The notes under the pieces: generated by a model
The model's input: only the letters and a program-made list of their open reading frames with translations
Database searches by the model: none
Told to the model about the DNA's origin: nothing
Made by a program: the position numbers and the translations under genes
Shown: positions 1 to 8,429 of the stretch, in pieces
Position numbering within the stretch: position 1 is the first letter of the stretch
Layout of the letters: each line of letters opens with the position of its first letter
Assembly (NCBI RefSeq): GCF_031461075.1
Contig: NZ_JAVKPK010000031.1
Location: 1 to 40,562 of the forward strand
DNA length: 40,562 bases
Reading direction: 5' to 3'
Origin: Methanosarcina baikalica
GTDB lineage: Archaea > Halobacteriota > Methanosarcinia > Methanosarcinales > Methanosarcinaceae

Positions 1-90
1 AGTATTGAATCCATCATTTACCATTATTTTTATATATTGGTAATGATATATGTCGTTCCGTCGCATTGTATAGGTCCTTGCACGAGATAA

Positions 91-282
91 TGGGAAACCC
101 TGACTGTGAGTGTACAGACAACCCCAATGCGGTACATCAATAGTGTGACATTGCCCGGCACGAGGGTAACTGAAAGTGACTGCGGAAAACCAGAGGATGA
201 GCTTTCGGAGTTAGTGCGTCCGGGCTACAGCACTATTCTCTCCTGTTTTCAAAAACTTTCATACGAGTTGCCTGGCCAATAG
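91..282 (+). other. GC-rich island with a 63-codon open frame, unassigned
   Basis: About 190 bases are clearly richer in G+C than the A+T-rich DNA on both sides. They hold an open frame that runs from just after a stop at 88-90 to TAG at 280-282, with an internal ATG at 127 that would give 51 residues. There is no convincing ribosome site before that ATG and I recognise no family. The same stretch has short inverted repeats, for example TAGTGC...GCACTA around 210-233, so a small structured RNA is an equal possibility. In low-GC archaea such islands are often RNA genes or remains of genes. Nothing decides between these here. Confidence 0.25.
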
Positions 283-397
283 ATACATAAATTCTTTTTG
301 ATGTCTGATTAACTTCTCACTATTTTCTGATTATTTCTTTGTTCTAACGGGTTAATTCGTTATTGATTTATAGAATACCTCCAAAAAGATAATACAT

Positions 398-715
398 ATG
401 TCATTCGAAGAGGCAATTAAAGACCTGGGCTCCGCTATTATTGTTGATATCGAGGTCACGCCCGGTTCCAGGTCAGTTTCAGTTCCGAGCGGTTATAATG
501 AATGGCGTAAGAGAATTGAAGTAAAGCTGACCAGAAATGCCCAGAAGGGTAAGGCAAATGAACAATTAGTAGAATGCCTTGCCGAACTCTTCGGAATCAG
601 CAGTTCGAACATTTTAATAAGCAGCGGAGCAACAAGCAGTAAGAAGTCTCTACTGATAAAAGGAATTTCTTACAAGCAGGCAGTTTCTATTTTTAGAGCA
701 CACTTAATGAAATAA
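398..715 (+). CDS. DUF167 / UPF0235 (YggU-like) protein
   Basis: This 105-residue protein has the full length and pattern of the DUF167 (YggU) family: an N-terminal beta strand with V-x-P-G-S (residues 21-24), then I-E-V-K-L-T, a central A-x-x-G-K-A-N-x-x-L motif (about residues 49-58), and a C-terminal G-x-x-S-x-x-K-x-x-L-I-K-G segment. The family is widespread, small, alpha/beta and without an established biochemical role. The ATG at 398 has only a weak ribosome site upstream, and a TATA-like TTTATAGAAT lies at 368-377, so a short or nearly leaderless transcript is possible. A TOPRIM protein follows on the same strand after 106 bases, which may form a small operon. The family call is secure; function is not known. 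Confidence 0.85.
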   Translation: MSFEEAIKDLGSAIIVDIEVTPGSRSVSVPSGYNEWRKRIEVKLTRNAQKGKANEQLVECLAELFGISSSNILISSGATSSKKSLLIKGISYKQAVSIFRAHLMK

Positions 716-821
716 ATCCCGGATTTTAAGAAAGGACAGAGTTTTAAGAGTAGTTTTCCGGCTCTTAAGAAGTAAAACTAAGGTTTCGTTACAGTTTCTT
801 AAAATTATAATTAGAAATAGG

Positions 822-1265
822 TTGCAGAACAACGTGGTCAATCTTGATGTTTACAGAAAAAGGCTTGAAAGAATTGAAGAGCTGCTCTCCGAGCTTTCAG
901 AGTATTCCGGAAGGGGAGCAATTATTATTGTGGAAGGAAAAAGAGATATTCTCTCACTTAAAAGGCTTGGGATCGAAGGCAATTTTGAACTTGCAACCAG
1001 GCACTCTCTTTTTAATTTCTCGGAGAGAATTGCCGGACTTGGCAGCGAAGTAGTTATATTAACAGATTGGGACAGGCGGGGAGACCTGCTGGCTGTAAAG
1101 CTTTCAGAATATTTCGAAAACTTTGGTCTGAAACCCGAGCTTCAGATTCGGAATAAATTGAGGCTTATGTCTCAAAAAGAGATTAAAGACGTGGAAAGCC
1201 TGTATACTTACGTCTCCAGGCTGAAATTGAAGACTGGTTCCTGCTTTGAGCAGGACCTTCCGTAA
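822..1265 (+). CDS. Small TOPRIM-domain protein (UPF0292-like)
   Basis: This is a stand-alone TOPRIM domain of about 147 residues. The two metal-binding motifs are visible: V-E-G-K-R-D with the conserved glutamate near residue 38, and T-D-W-D-R-R-G with aspartates near 82 and 84. TOPRIM domains occur in primases, topoisomerases and OLD nucleases. Short archaeal single-domain forms such as this one have no proven substrate but are presumed to act on nucleic acid. The N-terminal 30 residues are a charged helix. Start choice is uncertain: TTG at 822 opens the frame, while GTG at 834 sits a better distance from AGG at 819-821. A cysteine-containing tail follows the core domain. Confidence 0.75.
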   Translation: MQNNVVNLDVYRKRLERIEELLSELSEYSGRGAIIIVEGKRDILSLKRLGIEGNFELATRHSLFNFSERIAGLGSEVVILTDWDRRGDLLAVKLSEYFENFGLKPELQIRNKLRLMSQKEIKDVESLYTYVSRLKLKTGSCFEQDLP

Positions 1266-1356
1266 AGGTAAGGTTCGAAAGCTCATCTCCAGAGACTTAA
1301 TTTAAATATAAAATGAAAAACTTTATAAAAGACACAGAAGAAAGCGCATAAATAAG

Positions 1357-1384
1357 TCAACTGTTTGTAATCAACTGTTTGTAA
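1357..1384. repeat. 14-bp tandem repeat with a third imperfect copy
   Basis: The unit TCAACTGTTTGTAA occurs twice head to tail (1357-1370 and 1371-1384). A related stretch, GTTAACCGTTTGAGTTAAC, follows at about 1389-1407. The cluster lies between the TOPRIM gene and the convergent DUF356-like gene, so a promoter role is not obvious. It may be a protein-binding site or slippage product. Confidence 0.5.
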
Positions 1385-1465
1385 ATAAGTTAACCGTTTG
1401 AGTTAACTGCTGTTTTCATTAATACAAAAAAGAAAAAGTTAGTGTTAATATTTAGCGGATTAATT

Positions 1466-1882
1466 TTATTCTTTGTGCATGGGATTGGAAGATTCCCCTT
1501 TCTCCTGAATTATTTCCATACTTTGTGGGCCCTTTTGGTGATTGAATGTCCGGTCGAATTCTGGATATTTTGGAAACTTACCAGCCAGTTCTTCAAACAT
1601 TTTGTGTCTTGGACTTATAATAATTATATGAGCAGGAGGATGAATTTTCTTCAGCCTGCTAATTGCCGCCCCTGCGTGATTATTCAATTCAACTAATGCC
1701 GCAGAGTTACATTTTGACTTGAGGGATACGCCCATTACACTAACAAGAAGCTCATCAGCATAGTTTGGTTCTATGCACTTTGGAGTTGCTGAAAATTGAA
1801 TATGTCCGTATCGTTCCAGATCATGTAATGCTATTTTTACTTTATCCGAGTCGTCTGCCCGGACTAATGCGAATGATTTCAT
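1466..1882 (-). CDS. DUF356-like conserved methanogen protein
   Basis: A 138-residue soluble protein starts with a hydrophobic strand and a charged segment (SFALVRADDSDKVKIAL), followed by D-L-E-R-Y-G-H-I. A second conserved block has A-A-L-V-E, and a third reads K-I-H-P-P-A-H-I-I-I-I-S-P-R-H (about residues 79-93). These blocks fit my recollection of DUF356, a small family found in methanogens with no known function; I could not check an alignment. The last 20 residues are polar and probably disordered. No cysteine pair, membrane segment or catalytic motif is seen. The ATG at 1880-1882 has no strong ribosome site. It is convergent with the TOPRIM gene. Confidence 0.6.
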   Translation of the reverse strand: MKSFALVRADDSDKVKIALHDLERYGHIQFSATPKCIEPNYADELLVSVMGVSLKSKCNSAALVELNNHAGAAISRLKKIHPPAHIIIISPRHKMFEELAGKFPKYPEFDRTFNHQKGPQSMEIIQEKGESSNPMHKE

Positions 1883-2809
1883 TTTTTACACACCACCAAT
1901 ATACTGAAGTTATCCCCATTTCGATATGGATTTACCCCTATAATAATCTTTGTGTATAAGAGATGCTGAACGACCTGGACTTTCAGGACATAAATGGCAT
2001 CTTAACCGCTTTTACGGTGTTGCAGATAGTCTGAACTCTGGGTCGTAAAATCTTATTTATCTTTACTCTTATGCAAAAGGTCTTCAAAAATTATAGGAGT
2101 GCCTTGCAATTTCTTTTTTCAGATGTAGTATGCGCTTCCAGGTAATGGAGTAGCGTATTCTATAGTTATATTCATCGTATATATATTCGTTTTGAAATAA
2201 TATCTTATTTTTTTATGAACACTTTTTTGATCTTTCCTTTTTACCCTCTGTTTTGTCTAATTTTTAACCGAATTATATTCCCTTTAATAATATTAACTGA
2301 AGAAGCTATTTAGTTATATTGTATTATTAATAGGGGCATCCTCTAACTGCTGTCTATTTCTCATCCTTGCGGTTATAATTCACTGGATAATTCCGGCAAT
2401 ATATGCGCTTATTTACCAATTTGTCTCGATTAGATACGGTCCATGTCTAAATTTAACATTAATTACTTAAAATATGGGCTTAAAAAACTTTAAAATTTCA
2501 CAATTATTTTTTTATATATATGTCTGAATATGAGTTAAGGCAATCTGCTTATATATGTCCTTTCTAGCCAACGCTTCTAATAATCAAAGATCAGGAGATA
2601 AGCAGGGACATTAAATGAGCATGAAAATCACGTAGTTTAATACTTTATACAGAAAACTTATACAGAACTAACAAAAAGGAATTTATGGAGTTCAAATAGA
2701 TTTTTCAGAATCACCTGAATTCCACGTGCCCTAAAAGACATAATAATGTTAGCTTTGAGAATACTTAAGGCTTACTTGATCCGCCTCCTCGGTAATACAC
2801 AGTAAGATA

Positions 2810-3233
2810 ATGGCTATAAGAAAATTTGGAATAGGAACGCTATTTTAGTAATACTGCTGTTAAGCATGATATTTTTGCCAGCTATGAATGCAACTGATAT
2901 CAACTTAGTTGTTAAATAAAATAATTCAAGTGACATCTACTGTGCAGAAAAATATATCATCTCTAACCTTTATTCGAATCAAAGTTCTTCAGAAAATTTA
3001 ACAAAAGCTGAAGGGATTAGAGATAAAATTAAAGCGGAATGAATAGGAAATCAGACTCGATAAATAAATCTGCAAATAAGCTGTTACAACAGGATCAAAT
3101 GTTGAATCGAAGCCTGAGTATACGTGAAGTTCAGACGCTTTTGGGAAAGGAAACACAAAAACTTCTGGCTTTGAAATAGCTTCTAATATTACCTATATGC
3201 TTGGTGCATTCTTTTGTAAGAAAGATAAAAAAG
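2810..3233 (+). pseudogene. Decayed exported protein with signal peptide and sortase-like tail
   Basis: Joining frames after a shift near 2840 restores a signal peptide: ATG at 2810 with a positively charged start, then LVILLLSMIFLPAMNATDIN. The same frame continues through TAA, TGA and TAA stops with a credible Asn/Ser-rich secreted-protein composition. After another shift, a frame ending near 3233 contains S-G-F-E-I-A-S-N-I-T-Y-M-L-G-A-F-F-C-K-K. This resembles the PGF-type C-terminal sorting signals of Methanosarcina surface proteins: a P/S-G-F-E motif, a hydrophobic helix and basic residues. The middle is short, so material has been lost. The original function cannot be told. Confidence 0.5.
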
Positions 3234-3536
3234 ATGAACTATTGCAGATGGTGTGGGAAATCATTATCAAATCTAACCACCCAAACTTTTTGCCAGATTT
3301 GAAGGCCACCTGTCCAGTCGTTGGTTTATTAATTGACCCTGCTACCTTTTTTCTATCTCTTTTCAAACCTTACATTCGAAAATTGAAGTCAATAGATAGG
3401 TGTTTTTCATATAGTAGAAGATAAGCACACGTCCGTAGCGGGCTTTAAAGAGGACAACAGAATTAAAATATATCAGGATCCCGACTGCTTCAATAAATTC
3501 CGTGGCTGGGGCCGTGGCCGCGACTGCTACTGGTAG
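3234..3536 (+). pseudogene. Zinc-ribbon-like remnant ending in a Trp/Gly/Arg-rich tail
   Basis: From ATG at 3234 the frame reads M-N-Y-C-R-W-C-G-K and then ends T-F-C-Q-I followed by TGA at 3300-3302. The spacing C-x2-C-x12-C-x2-stop is what a zinc ribbon would give if the fourth cysteine codon (TGC or TGT) had become TGA. Further stops follow in the same frame. A 47-codon open segment (3396-3536) then ends with F-R-G-W-G-R-G-R-D-C-Y-W. Whether the two parts were ever one gene is unsure. The tail recalls the Trp/Gly/Arg/Cys peptides at 9521 and 10574, but the upstream DNA is unrelated. Confidence 0.3.
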
Positions 3537-4183
3537 GGACTGTGACTGCTACTGGTAATAATAACGGTCGAGTCTGAAAGAATTACTGACTATGAAAAGA
3601 AAAAGAATGATAGCCATTTTTCAAGGCATGAAGGAAAGATTCCTGAAAAACCGTCTTTTCTGGAACTTATGAATATTTATTCTTACTTTTTTAATACGTT
3701 TTAGGAAAATGTTAGCAAATTATCGCAGGTTCTAATGAGAATTTCTACATAAATAGAACTTGGACTTAGCACTTCGTTTATGAAGCTTAATATAGTTTTT
3801 ACATTTTATATTTATACTCTACAAAAATTTTTGTATAATTCATTGGATCCTGAAAGTGTTAAAGCTCATGTGGATTATTTAAGTCATTTTTTATACGGTT
3901 AACTTTTTAAAACGCCTAAATGTCAGTAAATATCAGTAGATCCCTTTATATTTCATTTATTTGCACGTCTGCAGCACAATTAAAAACATTAATTGACTAT
4001 TAAAAATGTCTGACACGAAAACGAATAGCTTTTCAGAAGTTAGTTTAGAAACTTTATTTCCTATTTGTATAAACCATCCGAGGCACAACTACTTCTATAT
4101 AACTATCAAGATATTTATTCAAACTTAATAGTTGCAATAAATTACTTATTAAATCCACACTCACTCAAGATTGGGGGTCTAAT

Positions 4184-4237
4184 ATGAGTGATAAAGTGAG
4201 CCGATATGATAGAGGAAAGGGGTTGATTTACGAATGA
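4184..4237 (+). CDS. Possible 17-residue leader ORF overlapping the ABC gene start
   Basis: A short frame, preceded by GGGGG at 4173-4177, begins with ATG at 4184 and ends with TGA at 4235-4237. That stop overlaps the ATG of the ABC ATPase (ATGA). The arrangement would allow translational coupling. The peptide is basic and polar with no recognisable motif. It could be chance, or the last trace of an upstream gene. Confidence 0.25.
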   Translation: MSDKVSRYDRGKGLIYE

Positions 4238-5223
4238 CCGGAAACGTCATAGAAGTAAATAATCTTGAGTATGCATATGGATCTGTAAAAGCTGTTGACG
4301 ATATCAGTTTTACTGTAAAACAAGGGGAGATTTTTTCCTTTCTTGGCCCAAATGGGGCGGGCAAGAGTACCGTGATTAATATTCTCACGACACTCCGAAA
4401 AATCCAGAAAGGCGAAGCCAGAGTTAACGGGTATGATGTCGCCAAGGAATCAAAATCCGTAAGAAGATCAATAGGTATCGTTTTTCAGATGCTTTGCCTT
4501 GATCATGAAATGACCGTATCTGAGAACCTTGAATATCATGGCAAAATCTATTCGATGCCTAAAAAAGAAAGAAAAGAACGTATCGAAGAACTCTTAAAAT
4601 TGACCGAGCTGGAAGGCAAGAGGGATACCCTGGGAAAAGAACTGAGCGGTGGCATGAAAAGAAGGCTTGAGCTTGCCAGAGGATTAATGACAAAACCTGC
4701 AGTCCTCTTCCTTGATGAGCCAACTGTAGGTTTTGATATCCAGACGAGAATGAGAATGTGGGAATATCTTAGAGAAATTAAAAGAGAAGGCACTACCATA
4801 TTCCTGACAACACACTATATGGAAGAAGCAGATCAGTTGAGCGACAGAATAAGCATAATCGACCATGGGAAAATAATCGTAACCGGAAATGCGGAGGAAT
4901 TAAAGAATAAACTTGGTAAAGATCTTATTTACCTGGAAACCAGTAACAATAAGATTGCTGCAGAGATTTTAAGGTCACTCAACTCTGTAAAAACCGTAAC
5001 AGAAGATACAAAGTCCCTGAGAGTCATGATAGGGGAAAATGTTACGCATGTACTCCCTCAAATTATGGAGAAAATACGGGAGGAAGGGATAGATATCACA
5101 ACTGTAAATATTAAAAAGCCTTCTATGGATGATGTTTTTGTTCATTACACAGGACATGGGTTAAGGGAAGGAGATACAAAGGAGAAATATGAAGAAATGG
5201 AAACGGAGGGTGTTTCTGAATGA
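4234..5223 (+). CDS. ABC-2 type exporter, ATP-binding subunit (DrrA-like)
   Basis: This 329-residue protein is the nucleotide-binding subunit of an ABC-2 exporter of the DrrA/CcmA type. The Walker A motif GPNGAGKST lies at residues 38-46, the Q-loop glutamine at 85, the signature LSGGM at 137-141, the Walker B LFLDEP at 158-163 and the switch histidine at 194. About 100 further residues form the C-terminal DrrA-like extension. It would drive the membrane partner encoded next, with which it overlaps by four bases (ATGA), so the two are almost certainly co-translated. The substrate (drug, lipid or other hydrophobic compound) cannot be read from the sequence. A GGGG at 4218-4221 may serve as ribosome site. 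Confidence 0.92.
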   Translation: MTGNVIEVNNLEYAYGSVKAVDDISFTVKQGEIFSFLGPNGAGKSTVINILTTLRKIQKGEARVNGYDVAKESKSVRRSIGIVFQMLCLDHEMTVSENLEYHGKIYSMPKKERKERIEELLKLTELEGKRDTLGKELSGGMKRRLELARGLMTKPAVLFLDEPTVGFDIQTRMRMWEYLREIKREGTTIFLTTHYMEEADQLSDRISIIDHGKIIVTGNAEELKNKLGKDLIYLETSNNKIAAEILRSLNSVKTVTEDTKSLRVMIGENVTHVLPQIMEKIREEGIDITTVNIKKPSMDDVFVHYTGHGLREGDTKEKYEEMETEGVSE

Positions 5224-6053
5224 GCTTTGAATTTCGTGCCATATACTGGAGAGAGATGCTTAAATTTTTCAGATTCAAATCAGTACTCTTCAGTTCACTG
5301 ATTCAGCCTGTAATGTGGCTGGCGTTCTTTGGGCTTGCGATGTCACATAGCTTTGACCAACTGACTTCACTTATTCCAGATATACCCGGTGTTCCTAAAG
5401 TAGATTACCTTTCCTACATGGGTGCAGGAATAATTGCAATGGATGTGCTGTTCAGCAGCCTATTTGGGGGAACTACCCTCATGTTTGACAAAAAATTCAG
5501 CCTTTTGAGGGAAACTCTCGCAAGTCCTGTTCCAAGATCTCATATAATTTTCGGTATCGGACTTTCCGGTGTGACTAAAGCTTTTATTCAAACATTCATA
5601 ATAATAGGATTCGGCAAACTTATAGGAATGGACTTCTTTAAGGGATACACCCTTACTGAAACTTTTATCGCATTTTCAGGCATAATGTTACTGGTGGCAA
5701 TTTTTTCTTTAGGCTTCCTTTTCCTGTCAGGTTCTATTGCAATCACCATTGAAAATCCGGAAGGAATGCAGTCCATTCTTACTCTGCTTAGCATGCCTCT
5801 TTTCTTTGTAAGTAACGCCCTTTATCCTATTGATGCCTTTCCTGCTGTCCTCAAGTTTCTCTCGATGTTTAACCCGCTCACCCTTCTGGCAGATGGGATC
5901 CGCTATTTTGCTTTAGGGTCTAATTTCTCTGTGATGGGAAACCACTATATTTATACCACAGCCGATATCAGCGTATCTTTCCTGGGCCTCATTTTCTTTG
6001 CCCTTGCAATGCTATCTGCTGCTATGTGGAGGTTTAATAAGGTGAATATATAA
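5220..6053 (+). CDS. ABC-2 type exporter, permease subunit
   Basis: This 277-residue integral membrane protein has about six hydrophobic segments and the ABC-2 permease layout: a cytoplasmic amphipathic start (YWREMLKFFRFK), a first helix with Q-P-V-M-W-L, and a long loop carrying L-L-R-E-T-L-A-S-P-V-P-R near residues 98-109. The last conserved block, P-L-F-F-V-S-N-A-L-Y-P, is followed by F-N-P-L-T. It pairs with the ATPase whose gene overlaps it at 5220-5223, forming a half-size exporter probably working as a two-plus-two complex. The pair matches daunorubicin-resistance-type transporters; the true substrate is unknown. The gene ends just before a perfect 12-bp hairpin likely to end the transcript. 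Confidence 0.9.
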   Translation: MSFEFRAIYWREMLKFFRFKSVLFSSLIQPVMWLAFFGLAMSHSFDQLTSLIPDIPGVPKVDYLSYMGAGIIAMDVLFSSLFGGTTLMFDKKFSLLRETLASPVPRSHIIFGIGLSGVTKAFIQTFIIIGFGKLIGMDFFKGYTLTETFIAFSGIMLLVAIFSLGFLFLSGSIAITIENPEGMQSILTLLSMPLFFVSNALYPIDAFPAVLKFLSMFNPLTLLADGIRYFALGSNFSVMGNHYIYTTADISVSFLGLIFFALAMLSAAMWRFNKVNI

Positions 6054-6091
6054 GTTAATCTGTAACTACTCAGGTAACATTTGAAATACTA

Positions 6092-6120
6092 CAATTTTTC
6101 CTCTTCTCGAGGAAAAATTG
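6092..6120 (+). terminator. Perfect 12-bp hairpin after the ABC operon
   Basis: CAATTTTTCCTC (6092-6103) pairs exactly with GAGGAAAAATTG (6109-6120) around a five-base loop, 38 bases after the permease stop. It contains U-rich stretches typical of archaeal termination or 3'-end processing sites. Confidence 0.55.
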
Positions 6121-6178
6121 CATATAAATTGAATCTTATTTTGATCTTTAAAATCAAAACAGCAGAAACAGCAGTAAA

Positions 6179-6477
6179 CCTCCTTCTACTGATTTTTTAC
6201 TGAAAGAAAAACCCAATCCAAAGAGTCGCCGTAAAAAGAGTGGCAAAAATCTGGGGGTCAAGACGGTCATCCCGGATCTATTCTCGACAGAGTTAATGAT
6301 CCTGATTAGGTATAGATCATTCTTTGAACTGCTGTAAAGAATGTGGACATAATCTTGAGCATACCGAAATCAAATCTTATGAGAGAAGACAGATTTTTGA
6401 CATTCCTCCTGTAAGTCTTATTGTTACAGAGCATAGAAATCAGATTAAGACCGGTCCTCACTGCGGGGTCCTTTTTG
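6179..6477 (+). pseudogene. IS66-family transposase (TnpC) N-terminal remnant
   Basis: The fragment begins P-P-S-T-D-F and runs through a Lys/Pro-rich linker to a G-x-D-G-H-P-G motif after a one-base frame shift. TAG stops interrupt it near 6307-6315. A further frame then gives C-C-K-E-C-G-H-N-L (zinc-finger cysteines), S-Y-E-R-R-Q-I-F-D-I-P-P, and V-T-E-H-R. These are the hallmarks of the IS66 transposase N-terminal helix-turn-helix/zinc-binding region. The catalytic DDE domain is absent. The fragment stops where the reversed arylsulfatase relic begins, so the element probably inserted into, or recombined at, the 3' end of that gene before decaying. Confidence 0.75.
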
Positions 6478-6479
6478 CC

Positions 6480-7332
6480 TAGCGAATGTTTTCTCCAGAT
6501 ACGCTTCCCAATCGTCATCGAACTTTCCTTTATAGTTATCTACCCATTCTTTTGGAACATGATGGAGAGCATGCATGGCTCCTGCATAAGTACATGAAAA
6601 AAGGCTTGTTGGGTGTGACCTGCTTGGCGTCAGCGACTAACTGGATAGCTCTGTCCGTCAGATCCTCATTCAGGGTGTAGCCTCCTTCGGGATTTTTGGG
6701 AAGATTTGCAAAGTAATCATAGTAAACCAATTAAGGTAATGTAAGCTTTGCCTCTCAAAAAGCCGTAGAAGCGCTCAAAACCCCTTCTCAAAGGTCATCG
6801 ACCATAAGTAACCATGCTGCAGAAGTGTCTCTGACAAAAAAAGCCATTCTCAAAAGATATATTGCCGTTATAGCCTGGATAGCCAGTTGAGCCCTTGGTA
6901 ATGCAGACTATATTGTTCAAATGATGGTTTCGGCCAGTAATCATGCATGAACGGATAGGGAATCAAAGCTCAGTCATATGCATATAGTATATCAAGGCCT
7001 CCCGCAACCAGGCCATTCAGGTTGGGTGTTTGGATAGGGCTACCATAGCACCCAAATTGTCCAAAGCCTGTATCATCAAGTATAGGACTTACGCGGTTGA
7101 ACTCAGAAAGCAATAGCATTAAACCCTTAACTGTATAAAACACTAAACCAGTCACAACGTCGAATATTCTTGGTTTTGTGCTTCAAGTGCGTAAGTCCTA
7201 AAGTATAATGAACAGAACGTTGGAAGCATTCTCTTTGGCGCCCTGGGTTCCGGTAAGGCTGGTTCTGACCGGTCTGCAGCGTCCTATCACACCTGGGAAA
7301 GTAGTGCCTTGTTTCTGTTCTTTCGATGGCAT
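6480..7332 (-). pseudogene. Arylsulfatase pseudogene, split by a MITE
   Basis: Read on the minus strand from an ATG at 7330-7332, the frame leads to N-V-L-F-I-I-L-D-D-T-G-F-G-Q-F-G-C-Y-G once the 118-bp MITE at 7083-7200 and one copy of its 5-bp target repeat are removed. Further parts are P-I-Q-T-P-N-L, then in other frames T-G-R-N-H-H, G-S-T-G-Y-P-G-Y-N-G, G-F-E-R-F-Y-G-F-L and L-T-D-R-A-I-Q. These are diagnostic of type I arylsulfatases. The Cys-x-Pro-x-Arg segment that would carry the formylglycine is no longer legible. Several frame shifts, stops and loss of the C-terminal half show the gene is dead. Sulfatases are an accessory trait in this group. Confidence 0.85.
7083..7200 (+). mobile_element. 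MITE family A, copy 1 (118 bp), inside the arylsulfatase relic
   Basis: This short element encodes nothing. Its ends are perfect 12-bp inverted repeats, TAGGACTTACGC and GCGTAAGTCCTA. It is flanked by the direct repeat AAGTA (7078-7082 and 7201-7205), a 5-bp target-site duplication. Excising it restores the sulfatase reading frame across the junction, so insertion occurred in a gene that was still readable there. A second copy lies at 8214-8330, and degenerate copies at about 31135 and 32073. The helper transposase is not in the window. Confidence 0.9.
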
Positions 7333-7428
7333 ATATGTCTCTCCAATCGCTGGCTATACTTTTGAAGAGCTCTGGAGACAAAGGCAAATTGGAAAAGAAA
7401 CTGCGCTCCTGCCAGCCGTTTGTTTTAT

Positions 7429-8016
7429 TTAAAATTCGCAATTTCCTTGCCTGATTATCGATTCCGAAAAACTAATGTGGGTTCCAGAGAGGTAACTCTC
7501 TGGTGGAACCTGATTAATCGACTGAGTTTGTTCTTCTGCAAAGGCTGTACGCAGCTTATTTTCTTCTTCCTTGGATAGATTGGAAGCAATGAGTTCAAAC
7601 TTGAACTGTTTCATGGCTTCGAAGACCTTATCCTTCACTGCATCAGTGGTCAGCAAAAAGAGGGCTGACGTACCTTCAGTTACTTTGCTGCGGACAGACT
7701 TGATAAAATCATCATTAATTCCTACATCAGCCATTGAACCGGTCAGGGACCCCATTGCGGCCCCAACGACCAGATCAAATATAGGAACAAAGAAGATGAT
7801 GCCAAATAGCATGCCCCAAAAAGCGCCACTCATTGCACCTGCACCTGCTAAATTGTGCAATTGCTTTGTTTTTGGCTTCTTTTCTCCTTCAGGCTAGGTA
7901 ACTACGGCTGCATCATGCAGGTTAATCAGGTTTTTCTTGCTTAAATCCTCAATAACGTCAGGTGCATTTTCTGCATCTAAAGCGTTTTCAAACTTCAGAA
8001 CTGTTAAAGTTGCCAT
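7429..8016 (-). CDS. DUF1269 membrane protein with in-frame UAG (possible pyrrolysine)
   Basis: From ATG at 8014-8016, behind the ribosome site AAAGGAG, the frame reads M-A-T-L-T-V-L-K-F and matches the DUF1269 family (small proteins with one glycine-rich hydrophobic stretch). Codon 41 (7894-7896) is TAG; the frame then continues P-E-G-E-K-K-P-K-T without a shift to TAA at 7429, for 195 codons. A glycine-rich membrane segment follows (G-A-M-S-G-A-F-W-G-M-L-F-G). Homologues, as I recall them, have tryptophan at the TAG position, so TGG to TAG is one step. Methanosarcina decodes UAG as pyrrolysine to some extent, so the product may be full length, truncated, or dead. The family has no proven function; the last 28 residues look like an extra tail. 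Confidence 0.75.
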
Positions 8017-8213
8017 TACTCAAACTCCTTTTCTGCTTTCAAATTTATTTCTTGGTTTATCGTGCAAGACCGCCGATCAAGACGAAACTTTATTGTAACT
8101 TCCGTTTTGTAATTTTCAACTGGAAAATTTTTGACTACAATCTATCAAAAATCCAGAAAAAACATAAAGAGCCTCAATCTTAAATTATATATTAAAAAAC
8201 TATATTAATAAAA

Positions 8214-8330
8214 TAGGACTTACGCAGTTGAACAGAAAAACAGCAACACTAAATACTTAACTGTCTAAATCCTACTAATTCCGGTGATGCTGCTCGTACT
8301 TGATTTGGTACTTCAAGTGCGTAAGTCCTA
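8214..8330 (+). mobile_element. MITE family A, copy 2 (117 bp)
   Basis: It has the same 12-bp perfect terminal inverted repeats as the copy at 7083 and similar interior ends (GTTGAAC on the left, CTTCAAGT on the right), while the middle differs. It is flanked by TAAAA at 8209-8213 and 8331-8335, again a 5-bp target duplication. It sits about 200 bases upstream of the DUF1269 gene on the opposite side of its start and could influence that promoter. Confidence 0.9.
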
Positions 8331-8429
8331 TAAAATATATTCTTTAACTAAATATAATTAAGAATCCAAGAAAATCAAAAGCTGAAAACGACTTTTAGGA
8401 GATCAATTTCCTGATTTTACGGTTAAATT

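Larger units (their letters stand above)
1883..4183. other. Gene-poor 2.3-kb region with decayed coding DNA
   Basis: I see no intact gene here. The left part (1883-2800) is A+T-rich with no long frame and no recognisable product. The middle contains two overlapping wrecks, listed separately: a secreted protein (2810-3233) and a zinc-ribbon-like piece (3234-3536). A 14-base direct repeat, GACTGCTACTGGTA, occurs at 3522-3535 and 3544-3557. Near the right end a 40-codon frame (3780-3902, ATG to TAA) has a plausible helical sequence but no ribosome site and no family I know. Confidence 0.6.

Noticed and set aside
7127..7441. 104-codon minus-strand frame overlapping the MITE
   Set aside because: The correct frame for this DNA is the arylsulfatase; this one is a shifted reading of its start plus the MITE.
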